From positions 1-7,665 of the forward strand of contig CABKMN010000111.1 in NCBI GenBank assembly GCA_902373525.1: a DNA stretch of 7,665 nucleotides, read 5' to 3'. Shown here piece after piece: positions 1 to 5,444 of this stretch; within the stretch, counting starts at the first letter, position 1; each line of letters begins with the position of its first letter. The stretch is from an uncultured Bilophila sp. (GTDB lineage Bacteria > Desulfobacterota > Desulfovibrionia > Desulfovibrionales > Desulfovibrionaceae). The position numbers and the translations under genes were made by a program. Under the pieces are notes generated by a model. The model worked only from the letters and a program-made list of their open reading frames with translations. It was not told where the DNA came from and ran no database searches.

Positions 1-52
1 GGGGGAAGGGAGGAGACCCCTTTCTCCAGAAAGGGGTCTCCTCCCTTCCCCC
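1..52. repeat. Perfect palindromic repeat; probable lpxB terminator
   Basis: A perfect inverted repeat with 25-base arms (1-25 and 28-52) around a 2-base centre. The outer arm begins GGGGGAAGGGAGGAG and the centre reads TTTCTCCAGAAA. It starts 7 bases past the lpxB stop on the minus strand, so in RNA it would form a very stable hairpin at the 3' end of the operon. Any T-run that would make it a classical Rho-independent terminator would lie beyond the left edge. A related copy is at 7615-7665, so it belongs to a repeat family and is not a unique terminator. The hairpin is certain; the terminator role is inferred. Confidence 0.85.
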
Positions 53-59
53 ACATTTC

Positions 60-1178
60 TCATTCATTCTTTTTCATCGCTTCCAATAAGTTCTCGGCGG
101 CGCGGGCGGCGCTTCCGGGCTCTCCGCAGCGGCGGCGGAGCTCGTCGAGCCGCGAGCGGACGCTCTCAAGCTGGGCGGGCACGTCCAGCCACGCGGCAAG
201 CTGGGCGGCCATCGCCTCGCCGGTGGCGTGCTCCTGCAAGAGTTCGGGGAACAGCTCCCGGCCCATGATCAGGTTGGTCAGGCTGACCCATTTGACCTTG
301 ATCAGCCAACGACCGACCAGCGCGGACAGCGGGGCCACACGGTAGCTCACCACGGTAGGCACGCCCGCCAGCGCGGTTTCCAGCGTCGCCGTACCCGAGG
401 CCGCCAGCATGCACATACAGGACCGCATGGCCGCGTACCGGTTTTCCGGCGCGTCGAAGGTCACGGGCACATCGGCGGGCCAGAGGGCGCGGAGCTTTTC
501 CTCGGGCATGTTCGGCGCGCGCAGGCAGTGAAAGGAGAGGTCCCGTCCCTGATCGAGCAGGATGCGCGCCGCCTTGCCGAAGGCGGGAAGCAGCGCCTCC
601 ACTTCCTTGCGGCGGCTGCCGGGCATGAGCCCGATGCGTCCGGGGACCGGGGAGAGCTTCGAGACTTCGGGCCAGTTCACCATATCCACAAGCGGGTTGC
701 CGACATAGTCGACCGCCACGCCGTGCTTGGCGTAGAACGCCGGTTCGAACGGCAGGATGCAGAACAGCCGCTTGACGTATTGCTGGAGGAACCGGACCCG
801 CCCGGTGCGCCACGCCCAGATTTTCGGCGGAATGAAGTAGTAGACCGGAATCCCGAGGCCGTGCGCGATTTTCGCCACCCGGAAATTGAACTCCGGCGCG
901 TCCACCAGCACGACGGCGTCGGGCCGCAGGCGGGCGAGCTCGCGTTTGATCTCTCCGAGCATGCGCAGAGCGCGGGGCAGAGCGGTGAACACCTCCGCAA
1001 TGCCCATGACCGAAAGGGATTCGACTCGGAACAGGTTCTTCTGTCCGGCGAGCGCCAGATGGGGGCCGCCCATGCCGACGGCGGCGATATCGGGTTCACG
1101 TTCGCGCAGGGCCGTCAGCAGCGCGGCGGCCTGCATGTCGCCGGAAAGCTCCCCGGCGTTGATCCAGATGTTTTTCAT
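60..1178 (-). CDS. lpxB: Lipid-A-disaccharide synthase LpxB
   Basis: LpxB is a family GT19 glycosyltransferase at the inner face of the cytoplasmic membrane. It joins UDP-2,3-diacylglucosamine to lipid X, giving the beta-1,6 disaccharide core of lipid A. The 372 residues match the usual length (about 375-390). Family motifs run end to end: AGELSGD at 8-14, GMGGPH at 35-40, DAPEFNFR at 93-100, PPKIWAWR at 117-124, PFEPAFY at 143-149, VGNPLVD at 159-165, MPGSRRKEV at 185-193, SGTATLE at 261-267 and VSLTNLI at 298-304. The usual VGHP reads VGNP, a tolerable variant. The ATG overlaps the upstream stop as ATGA, with GAGG just before it, so translation is probably coupled. It is the last gene of a three-gene operon and is followed by a strong hairpin. 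Identification is firm. Confidence 0.96.
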   Translation of the reverse strand: MKNIWINAGELSGDMQAAALLTALREREPDIAAVGMGGPHLALAGQKNLFRVESLSVMGIAEVFTALPRALRMLGEIKRELARLRPDAVVLVDAPEFNFRVAKIAHGLGIPVYYFIPPKIWAWRTGRVRFLQQYVKRLFCILPFEPAFYAKHGVAVDYVGNPLVDMVNWPEVSKLSPVPGRIGLMPGSRRKEVEALLPAFGKAARILLDQGRDLSFHCLRAPNMPEEKLRALWPADVPVTFDAPENRYAAMRSCMCMLAASGTATLETALAGVPTVVSYRVAPLSALVGRWLIKVKWVSLTNLIMGRELFPELLQEHATGEAMAAQLAAWLDVPAQLESVRSRLDELRRRCGEPGSAARAAENLLEAMKKNE

Positions 1179-2143
1179 GAAACCTCGTTCGCGTCAGGCC
1201 GTGCGTCTTCCCGTCGGAACCTGACGTACAGGGCGTTGAGCAGGGCGCAGGTTCCGAAGGCCAGCGCCAGCCGCAAAAAGAAAATGCCGCCGATGTGCGC
1301 GCCGATGAGCAGCATCAGGCACGTATCTTCAATAATCGCGTGCGCCAGCCCCATCAGCGTCATGCAGGAAAACACGTCGTGGCGGGAAAGCTCCCCGCTG
1401 CGGACTTCCTTCAGGATGATGCCGCTGGCGTAGACGATGCCCGTCATCACGCCGACGATCATGGTGGTCGCGGCGGCGGGGCGCATGCCGAGAGTCCGCA
1501 GGGCCGGGGCGAGCGCCCGTCCCGCGAGGTCCGCGACCTTGAAGTAGCGGAGCAGCCGCTGGAGAACCATGACGGCGAAGATGATGCAGAAGATGCTGGC
1601 GAGGTTCCGCACCTCGCCGACGCCCCACCAGAGCAGATTCACATCGGGCGAGGGCGTGAAGACGACGCGGGCGGGCGTGTCCAGCCAGCCGAACGCCTGA
1701 CAGGACGAATGTACAATGATCCCGCCGAGGATCGCAACCGTCAGCCGAATGACGGCCTGCCAGAGGAACGACACCCCGCACTGCGCGGCGACGCGGCCCT
1801 CGGCGGGGATGCTGTGCGCGATGAGCATCATGACCGCCAGCGTGGTGGTCTGCTCCGTCGTCAGGGGCGGCAGTCCGGGCAACAGGCCCACGAAGACGAT
1901 CAGCGCGGAGTAGAAGTTGACCATGATCCCCGTGGCCCACGCGATGCCGAGATCGGCGGGGAGGCCGGTCAGGTGCATGACCGGTTCGAGCGGCAGGGCC
2001 AGATACCTGATCCAGTCCAGCTCGGTGAGGATTTTCATGCCGATGATGATCGGGACAAGGACCTTGAAGAAATCGAGGCTTACCTGCACGGCGTCCAGAA
2101 AGGTTTCGCGCAGCGTCGCGAGCGGGTGACTGTTGCCGTACAT
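1175..2143 (-). CDS. Nucleoside-recognition (Gate) domain membrane protein
   Basis: A 322-residue integral inner-membrane protein with about eight hydrophobic segments (roughly 22-44, 64-90, 97-113, 124-146, 180-199, 225-246, 258-285 and 287-306). It looks built from two Gate/nucleoside-recognition units (Pfam PF07670 type). Residues 63-84 and 222-243 resemble each other (ATGIMVNFYSALIV against IVGVMTGIVYASGII). Each is followed by a related motif: AHSIPAE at 109-115 and AHAIIED at 267-273. The family includes SpmA/SpmB-like and YjiH-like proteins, mostly of unproven substrate, so I give no gene symbol. The ATG lies one base after the upstream stop (TAA-G-ATG) with no good ribosome-binding site, suggesting translational reinitiation. 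Its stop overlaps the lpxB start by 4 bases. Sitting between a nucleotide-sugar-type gene and lpxB suggests an envelope-linked transport job, but that is inference. Confidence 0.87.
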   Translation of the reverse strand: MYGNSHPLATLRETFLDAVQVSLDFFKVLVPIIIGMKILTELDWIRYLALPLEPVMHLTGLPADLGIAWATGIMVNFYSALIVFVGLLPGLPPLTTEQTTTLAVMMLIAHSIPAEGRVAAQCGVSFLWQAVIRLTVAILGGIIVHSSCQAFGWLDTPARVVFTPSPDVNLLWWGVGEVRNLASIFCIIFAVMVLQRLLRYFKVADLAGRALAPALRTLGMRPAAATTMIVGVMTGIVYASGIILKEVRSGELSRHDVFSCMTLMGLAHAIIEDTCLMLLIGAHIGGIFFLRLALAFGTCALLNALYVRFRREDARPDANEVS

Positions 2144-2144
2144 C

Positions 2145-3002
2145 TTATTTGGAGGCGATCAGGACGGAGTAGATGTATTCGCGGAGGGCCTGCGACCACG
2201 GGCGCATGGCGTTCCCGGTGAACGCCGCGTATTTCGCCGAGGAGAGGACTTCGTTGCTCGGGCGCAGCGACTTGTCCGGGCTGGCGATGGCCCGCACCGT
2301 GCAGGCGAGGCTGGCCTGCCGCACGGCTTCCGCCGCCAGCTCGCACCACGAGGCCTGACCGGTGTTCGCCACATGGTACAGGCCGGAGGCCCCGCGCTTC
2401 ACGAGCTGGAGCGTGGCCTGCGCCAAATCATTGACATAGGTCGGTGAACCGATTTGATCATGAATGACTTCCACGGTCTCTTCGGTCTGGGCCCGCGTCA
2501 GGAGGCGTTTCAGAAAATTGTCCCCGTCGTGGCCGAACAGCCAGCCCGTGCGGATGATGCAGATGTTGTCGGCGTTGAGTTCCAGCAGGGCCTGTTCCCC
2601 GGCGAGGCGGGTCTTGCCGCAGAGGGAAACCGGATCGGTCTTGTCCTCCTCGGTGTAGGGGGATTCCTTGCGGCCGTTGAAGACCTGATCCGAACTGTAG
2701 TGGACGAGCGCCGTAGGGGTGCCCTTGACCAGCCCGCCGAGAAAGGCCGGAAGTCCTCGGTTGACAGAGAGGGCTTCTTGTGGCTGTTTTTCGGCAGGGT
2801 CTTCCGTGTTCCAGCTGACCGTGTTGAAGATGATGTCGGGATGAAGGGATTCGATGCGGGGCTGGAGTTCCCCGGGATTCAGCAGATTGCAGTCCTCGGG
2901 GTCCAGCGTCTGGGCCTCCCAGCCGCTTCCGGCAAGCTGCTGCATCAGGGGCCGCCCCAGAAGGCCGCGTCCGCCAAGGACGAGAGCGACAGGAATACTC
3001 AC
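2145..3002 (-). CDS. RmlD-like SDR protein, catalytic Tyr and Lys replaced
   Basis: 285 residues, the usual length for dTDP-4-dehydrorhamnose reductase (RmlD, extended short-chain dehydrogenase, PF04321). Rossmann motif GGRGLLG is at 10-16. YSSDQVFNG at 102-110 replaces the usual YSTDYVFDG. RTGWLFG (151-157), DQIGSPTYVNDLA (182-194) and RPSNEVLS (247-254) are the remaining RmlD signatures. Where RmlD has Y-G-x-S/T-K this protein reads CGKTR (128-132), so both the proton-donor Tyr and its Lys are replaced; Ser104 keeps the hydroxyl of the third catalytic position. It may therefore bind NAD(P)H and nucleotide-sugar without being a normal reductase, and I withhold the symbol rmlD. The start is GTG, preceded by GGGAG with 7-nt spacing, giving VSIPVALVLGG. 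First gene of the operon. No rmlA, rmlB or rmlC is in view. Confidence 0.86.
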   Translation of the reverse strand: MSIPVALVLGGRGLLGRPLMQQLAGSGWEAQTLDPEDCNLLNPGELQPRIESLHPDIIFNTVSWNTEDPAEKQPQEALSVNRGLPAFLGGLVKGTPTALVHYSSDQVFNGRKESPYTEEDKTDPVSLCGKTRLAGEQALLELNADNICIIRTGWLFGHDGDNFLKRLLTRAQTEETVEVIHDQIGSPTYVNDLAQATLQLVKRGASGLYHVANTGQASWCELAAEAVRQASLACTVRAIASPDKSLRPSNEVLSSAKYAAFTGNAMRPWSQALREYIYSVLIASK

Positions 3003-3034
3003 GGGCTTTCTCCCATAAACGGAATAAGGTATTC

Positions 3035-3063
3035 AACGTACCAGCCGGGCCGGAGCGCGTCAA
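3035..3063 (-). promoter_or_regulatory. Possible sigma-70 promoter of the lpxB operon
   Basis: On the minus strand TTGACG (3063-3058) stands 17 bases before TACGTT (3040-3035). The -35 matches consensus at 5 of 6 positions, the -10 at only 3 of 6. It would start RNA near 3028, about 26 bases before the GTG of the RmlD-like gene and upstream of its GGGAG ribosome-binding site. The spacing is right but the -10 is weak, so this is a tentative call. Confidence 0.35.
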
Positions 3064-3113
3064 CGCACGCCGCAGCGGCTGCAGACCTATCTCATTGTCA
3101 TGTAAGCTGAAAG

Positions 3114-3119
3114 AGGAGG
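3114..3119 (+). promoter_or_regulatory. Ribosome-binding site deciding the cbiK TTG start
   Basis: AGGAGG ends 10 bases before a TTG at 3130. The nearest in-frame ATG (3145) is 25 bases away, with nothing like a Shine-Dalgarno sequence in between. The site therefore favours the TTG start, which adds five residues (MYATT) to the ATG-initiated form. I see no convincing -35/-10 pair or cobalamin riboswitch in the 127 bases between the two divergent genes. Confidence 0.65.
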
Positions 3120-3129
3120 GTACAACTTT

Positions 3130-3942
3130 TTGTACGCAACAACGATGAAAAGAGGCATCCTTCTTGCAGCGTTCGGTTCCGGCAGTTTTCAGGGGGAATC
3201 GACGCTCCGGCGCTTTGATCGGCAGGTCCGTGAGGCGTTCCCCGGCGTGTCGGTCCGCTGGGCCTTTACGTCCATGCTGATGCGCGAGCGTCTCGCCAGC
3301 GCACGGAAAAAATCCGACTCCGTACACAAGGCTCTCAAGAAGATGGCCTTCGAAAAATTTACCCATGTGGCGGTGCAGCCGGTCCATGTGATCCCCGGCC
3401 TTGAGTACGGGGATATTTTGGCGGACGCGGATGATCTGCGGGCCGACGGCACCTTTGCGTCGCTCGTGGTCGGCGCGCCGCTGCTGACCGAGGAGCAGGC
3501 GTCCGTCGACCGGGCCGCGCGCGCCCTGCTCGGCGAGCTGCCTCCCGACCGCGGATCCGGCGAGCCGGTGCTGTTCATGGGGCACGGAAGCCGCCATGCC
3601 GCCGAGAGCCGGTACGAGGCGCTCGCCGTGGCGGTGCGGAAGCTCGATCCCCTCGTGTTCATGGGGACCCTCAACGGCGTTATCCGCCTTGAGCACATTC
3701 TGGATCATCTCCGCGCGCCGGGAAGGCCGCCGGACCGGGTCTGGCTGTTGCCCCTGCTGGCGGTCGTCGGGCGGCATACGCTCGAAGACATGGCCGGAGC
3801 CTCCGAGAAGTCGTGGCGCTCGCGCCTCGAAGCCGAAGGCATCGCCTGCGTCCCCGTGCTCCGAGGGATGATGGAGTATCAGGGCTTCATGGACATCTGG
3901 GTGGACAATCTGGCGAAGGCCATGCGCGCGTGGGAGGCGTGA
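3130..3942 (+). CDS. cbiK: Sirohydrochlorin cobaltochelatase, CbiK family
   Basis: Class II (single-subunit, ATP-independent) chelatase that inserts Co2+ into sirohydrochlorin at the start of the anaerobic B12 pathway. Some relatives in sulfate reducers also use iron. The 270 residues match CbiK (about 264). Landmarks: LLAAFGSGS at 11-19, AFTSMLMRERL at 45-55, QPVHVIPGLEY at 83-93, FMGHGSRH at 149-156, LLPLLAVVGRHTLEDMAG at 206-223 and SWRSRLEAEGI at 228-238. Against Salmonella CbiK (recalled sequence), His152 and His216 fit the two active-site histidines (H145, H207). The active-site glutamate (E175) falls on Asn182 in GTLNG. No signal peptide is visible, so it should be cytoplasmic, unlike the exported CbiK of some Desulfovibrio. 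It stands alone, divergent from the lpxB operon. The family is firm; the metal and substrate are less so because of the Asn. Confidence 0.88.
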   Translation: MYATTMKRGILLAAFGSGSFQGESTLRRFDRQVREAFPGVSVRWAFTSMLMRERLASARKKSDSVHKALKKMAFEKFTHVAVQPVHVIPGLEYGDILADADDLRADGTFASLVVGAPLLTEEQASVDRAARALLGELPPDRGSGEPVLFMGHGSRHAAESRYEALAVAVRKLDPLVFMGTLNGVIRLEHILDHLRAPGRPPDRVWLLPLLAVVGRHTLEDMAGASEKSWRSRLEAEGIACVPVLRGMMEYQGFMDIWVDNLAKAMRAWEA

Positions 3943-3956
3943 ATCGGGGGAAGAGT

Positions 3957-3998
3957 GGACGGCGGGCCGGGCTGTTTGGAAGCCGGTCCTTGCCGTCC
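3957..3998 (+). other. Hairpin just past the cbiK stop
   Basis: GGACGGC (3957-3963) pairs with GCCGTCC (3992-3998), and an inner CCGGGCT/AGCCGG pairing with one bulge extends the stem. It begins 15 bases after the cbiK stop. No T-run follows, so it is more likely a 3'-end stabiliser or part of a compound terminator than a terminator by itself. Confidence 0.45.
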
Positions 3999-4016
3999 GT
4001 CCCCCGACGGCGCGGC

Positions 4017-4053
4017 AGGAAAGGCAATGTAACGAAGCGGACGCCTTTCCTTT
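4017..4053 (+). terminator. Candidate cbiK terminator hairpin
   Basis: AGGAAAGGC (4017-4025) is perfectly complementary to GCCTTTCCT (4043-4051): a 9-bp stem with a 17-base loop, followed by TT before G. The large loop and very short T-tract make it a weak intrinsic terminator. It is the second of five hairpins in the cbiK 3' region. Confidence 0.45.
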
Positions 4054-4092
4054 GACTGTTGTAGGGGGGCGCGGCGGCCTTTCGAGATGAGC

Positions 4093-4153
4093 AGACGGAA
4101 ACGAAACGGTCCCGAGCGGCGTAAGCCGGTTCGGGACCGTTTCATTTCCGTCT
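4093..4153. repeat. Long inverted repeat between convergent genes
   Basis: Arms 4093-4115 and 4131-4153 are 23 bases long and match at 22 positions. The one exception (C4102 facing A4144) is a G-U wobble in the minus-strand RNA. The loop pairs further as CGGC/GCCG around GTAA (4117-4128), a GNRA-type tetraloop, so the whole forms one long cruciform or RNA hairpin. It lies between the ends of cbiK and the flavoprotein gene and could end or insulate transcription from both sides, though neither strand has a T-run right after it. It encodes no plausible protein. Confidence 0.75.
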
Positions 4154-4163
4154 CCGAGGGGGT

Positions 4164-4188
4164 CTTGGGGGGAATCATTCCCCCCAAG
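4164..4188. repeat. G-run/C-run hairpin, part of an intergenic module
   Basis: CTTGGGGGGAA (4164-4174) and TTCCCCCCAAG (4178-4188) form a perfect 11-bp stem around TCA. With the AAGGGCGGAGCCCTT hairpin that follows, it resembles the GC-rich intergenic modules scattered through desulfovibrio-type genomes; that likeness is from memory. The stretch 3943-4238 has no gene I can support and is filled by this and the neighbouring hairpins. Confidence 0.6.
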
Positions 4189-4193
4189 CGGGT

Positions 4194-4230
4194 CAAGGGC
4201 GGAGCCCTTGCCGCCGGAGGCGCTCTTTTT
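4194..4230 (+). terminator. Probable Rho-independent terminator reading rightward
   Basis: CAAGGGC (4194-4200) pairs with GCCCTTG (4204-4210) around GGA. A small CGCC/GGCG hairpin (4212-4222) follows, then CTCTTTTT (4223-4230). It is the only one of the five hairpins followed by a real T-tract, so it is the best candidate for ending rightward transcription from cbiK before it enters the convergent flavoprotein gene. Confidence 0.5.
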
Positions 4231-4238
4231 CCTTTTCG

Positions 4239-5366
4239 CTACGCCTTGACCGAAGCCGTGGCGGCGGGCTTGTTGAGCATGGCGTCGAACTCGCGCTGGA
4301 GCGAGGAGATCAGCTCGTGTACGGACACGATGCCGTTGACGCGGGCGACGTTTTCGCCGCAGAAGGCGAATCCGCGTTCGAGGTTGCCCTTCATGGCGTT
4401 GATCAGCGCGGCGGCGATGCAATAGGGGGTCTTCTCCTGTTCGCACGTCTTCACGCAGTGGAAAATGCACTTGAACGGCTTCTTGCCGCCGTCGCGCATG
4501 GACTCGATGAAGTTGTTGACGAGCGCGCGGCCGGGCATGCCGACGGGGCTCTTGATGATGGTCACGTCTTCCTGCTTGGCGTTGACGTAGGCCTGCTTGA
4601 AGCGGTCGTCGGCGTCGCATTCGTAGGTGGCGACGAAACGGGTGCCCATCTGCACGCCGGAAGCGCCGAGGTCCATGTATTTCTTGATGTCCTCACCCGT
4701 GTACACGCCGCCGGCGGCGATGACCGGGATGGCGTGCCCCGCCTTGTCCTCAAGCGCCTTCACCGCTTCCACGACCTGCGGGACGAGCAGTTCGAGGCGG
4801 TAGTTGGGATCGCTGATGTGCTCGGGCGTGAAACCGAGATGGCCGCCGGCCTTGGGGCCTTCGACCACGAAGGCGTCGGGCATGTAGCCGGTGCTGGAAA
4901 GCCACTTGCGGGCGATGAGCGTGGCGGCGCGTCCGGAAGAGACGATGGGCACGAGCTTGGTCTTGAATTCTTCCTTCTTGCGTTCGCAGGTTTCCGCGAA
5001 GAGTTTGGGCAGGTCCATGGGCAGGCCCGCGCCGGAGAAGATCACGTCGGCCTTGGCTTCGATGCTGGTGCGGACCATTTCGGCGAAGGTGGTCAGCGCC
5101 ACCATGATGTTCACGCCGATGATGCCCTGCGTGGCTTCGCGGGCTTTTTCGATTTCGCGGCGAAGGGCGCGAAGATTGGCTTCGAGAGGATTGCTGGCGA
5201 CGTCGGGTTCTTTCATCCCGATCATGGCCCCGGCGATGACGCCGATGCCGCCTTCGTTGGCGACGGCGGAGGCAAGACGGGAGAGAGAAATGCCGACGCC
5301 CATACCGCCCTGAACGATAGGAGTTTTAGCGACGAGATCGCCTATGCGCAGAGTGGGAAAAGACAT
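4239..5366 (-). CDS. NPD/nitronate monooxygenase-like flavoprotein with Cys cluster
   Basis: A 375-residue FMN-dependent TIM-barrel protein of the nitronate monooxygenase/2-nitropropane dioxygenase family, which also contains FabK enoyl-ACP reductase. FMN-binding PIVQGGMG is at 17-24 and GGIGVIAG at 39-46. EGPKAGGHLG at 169-178 carries the family's catalytic-type His176. The flavin phosphate site is IAAGGVYTGEDI at 216-227 with GVQMGTRF at 237-244. Beyond the barrel, Cys300, 304, 308 and 316 form C-x3-C-x3-C-x7-C, with Cys336 further on; classical nitronate monooxygenase and FabK lack this. From memory, similar extensions occur in clostridial and other anaerobe proteins whose substrate is unknown. 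A flavin enzyme is secure; nitronate oxidation in an anaerobe is doubtful and enoyl reduction unproven. The ATG is preceded by AGGAGG at 6-nt spacing. It follows the nuclease gene in the same direction, 69 bases apart. Confidence 0.88.
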   Translation of the reverse strand: MSFPTLRIGDLVAKTPIVQGGMGVGISLSRLASAVANEGGIGVIAGAMIGMKEPDVASNPLEANLRALRREIEKAREATQGIIGVNIMVALTTFAEMVRTSIEAKADVIFSGAGLPMDLPKLFAETCERKKEEFKTKLVPIVSSGRAATLIARKWLSSTGYMPDAFVVEGPKAGGHLGFTPEHISDPNYRLELLVPQVVEAVKALEDKAGHAIPVIAAGGVYTGEDIKKYMDLGASGVQMGTRFVATYECDADDRFKQAYVNAKQEDVTIIKSPVGMPGRALVNNFIESMRDGGKKPFKCIFHCVKTCEQEKTPYCIAAALINAMKGNLERGFAFCGENVARVNGIVSVHELISSLQREFDAMLNKPAATASVKA

Positions 5367-5372
5367 GAGGAA

Positions 5373-5378
5373 CCTCCT
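5373..5378 (-). promoter_or_regulatory. Strong ribosome-binding site of the flavoprotein gene
   Basis: On the minus strand a full consensus AGGAGG is separated by TTCCTC from the ATG at 5366. It fixes that start and suggests high expression. I see no convincing promoter in the 69 bases between this gene and the nuclease stop, so the two may be co-transcribed. Confidence 0.7.
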
Positions 5379-5400
5379 AGAGGTCTCTGTATGGTGGTTA

Positions 5401-5444
5401 CGGGCAGACGGGAAACGGGAATCCCTTTCCCTGCATCATGCCCG
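5401..5444. other. Nested hairpin overlapping the nuclease stop codon
   Basis: Outer stem CGGGCA (5401-5406) with TGCCCG (5439-5444). Inner stem GGGAAA-C-GGG (5410-5419, one bulged C) with CCCTTTCCC (5423-5431) around AAT. The TGA of the nuclease (5438-5436) sits inside the structure. In minus-strand RNA no T-run follows, so processing, stabilisation or attenuation between the two genes is as likely as termination. Confidence 0.45.

Noticed and set aside
696..704. VGNPL in LpxB instead of VGHPL as a possible inactivating change
   Set aside because: All other LpxB motifs are intact and, from memory, Asn at this position occurs in LpxB of other phyla, so it looks like natural variation.
228..1433. 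A 401-codon plus-strand frame opposite lpxB and the Gate protein
   Set aside because: Antisense shadow of conserved genes, with an Arg/Gly/His-rich composition and no ribosome-binding site or motif.
3003..3129. Cobalamin riboswitch upstream of cbiK
   Set aside because: The gap is only 127 bases and shared with a divergent promoter. I see no B12-box-like sequence, and a full riboswitch would not fit comfortably.
3130..3200. Signal peptide on CbiK, as in exported Desulfovibrio CbiK
   Set aside because: The N-terminus goes straight into the first beta strand (KRGILLAAFGSG), the normal cytoplasmic CbiK start, with no extra hydrophobic leader or cleavage site.
3813..4055. Short plus-strand frame running from the end of cbiK into the hairpin region
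   Set aside because: Mostly overlaps cbiK in another frame and then reads through hairpin arms; no support for translation.
2458..4620. A 720-codon minus-strand open frame spanning rmlD-like, cbiK and the flavoprotein
   Set aside because: It overlaps conserved genes in other frames and crosses the hairpin-filled intergenic region. The product is low-complexity Arg/Pro/Gly sequence with no recognisable motif.
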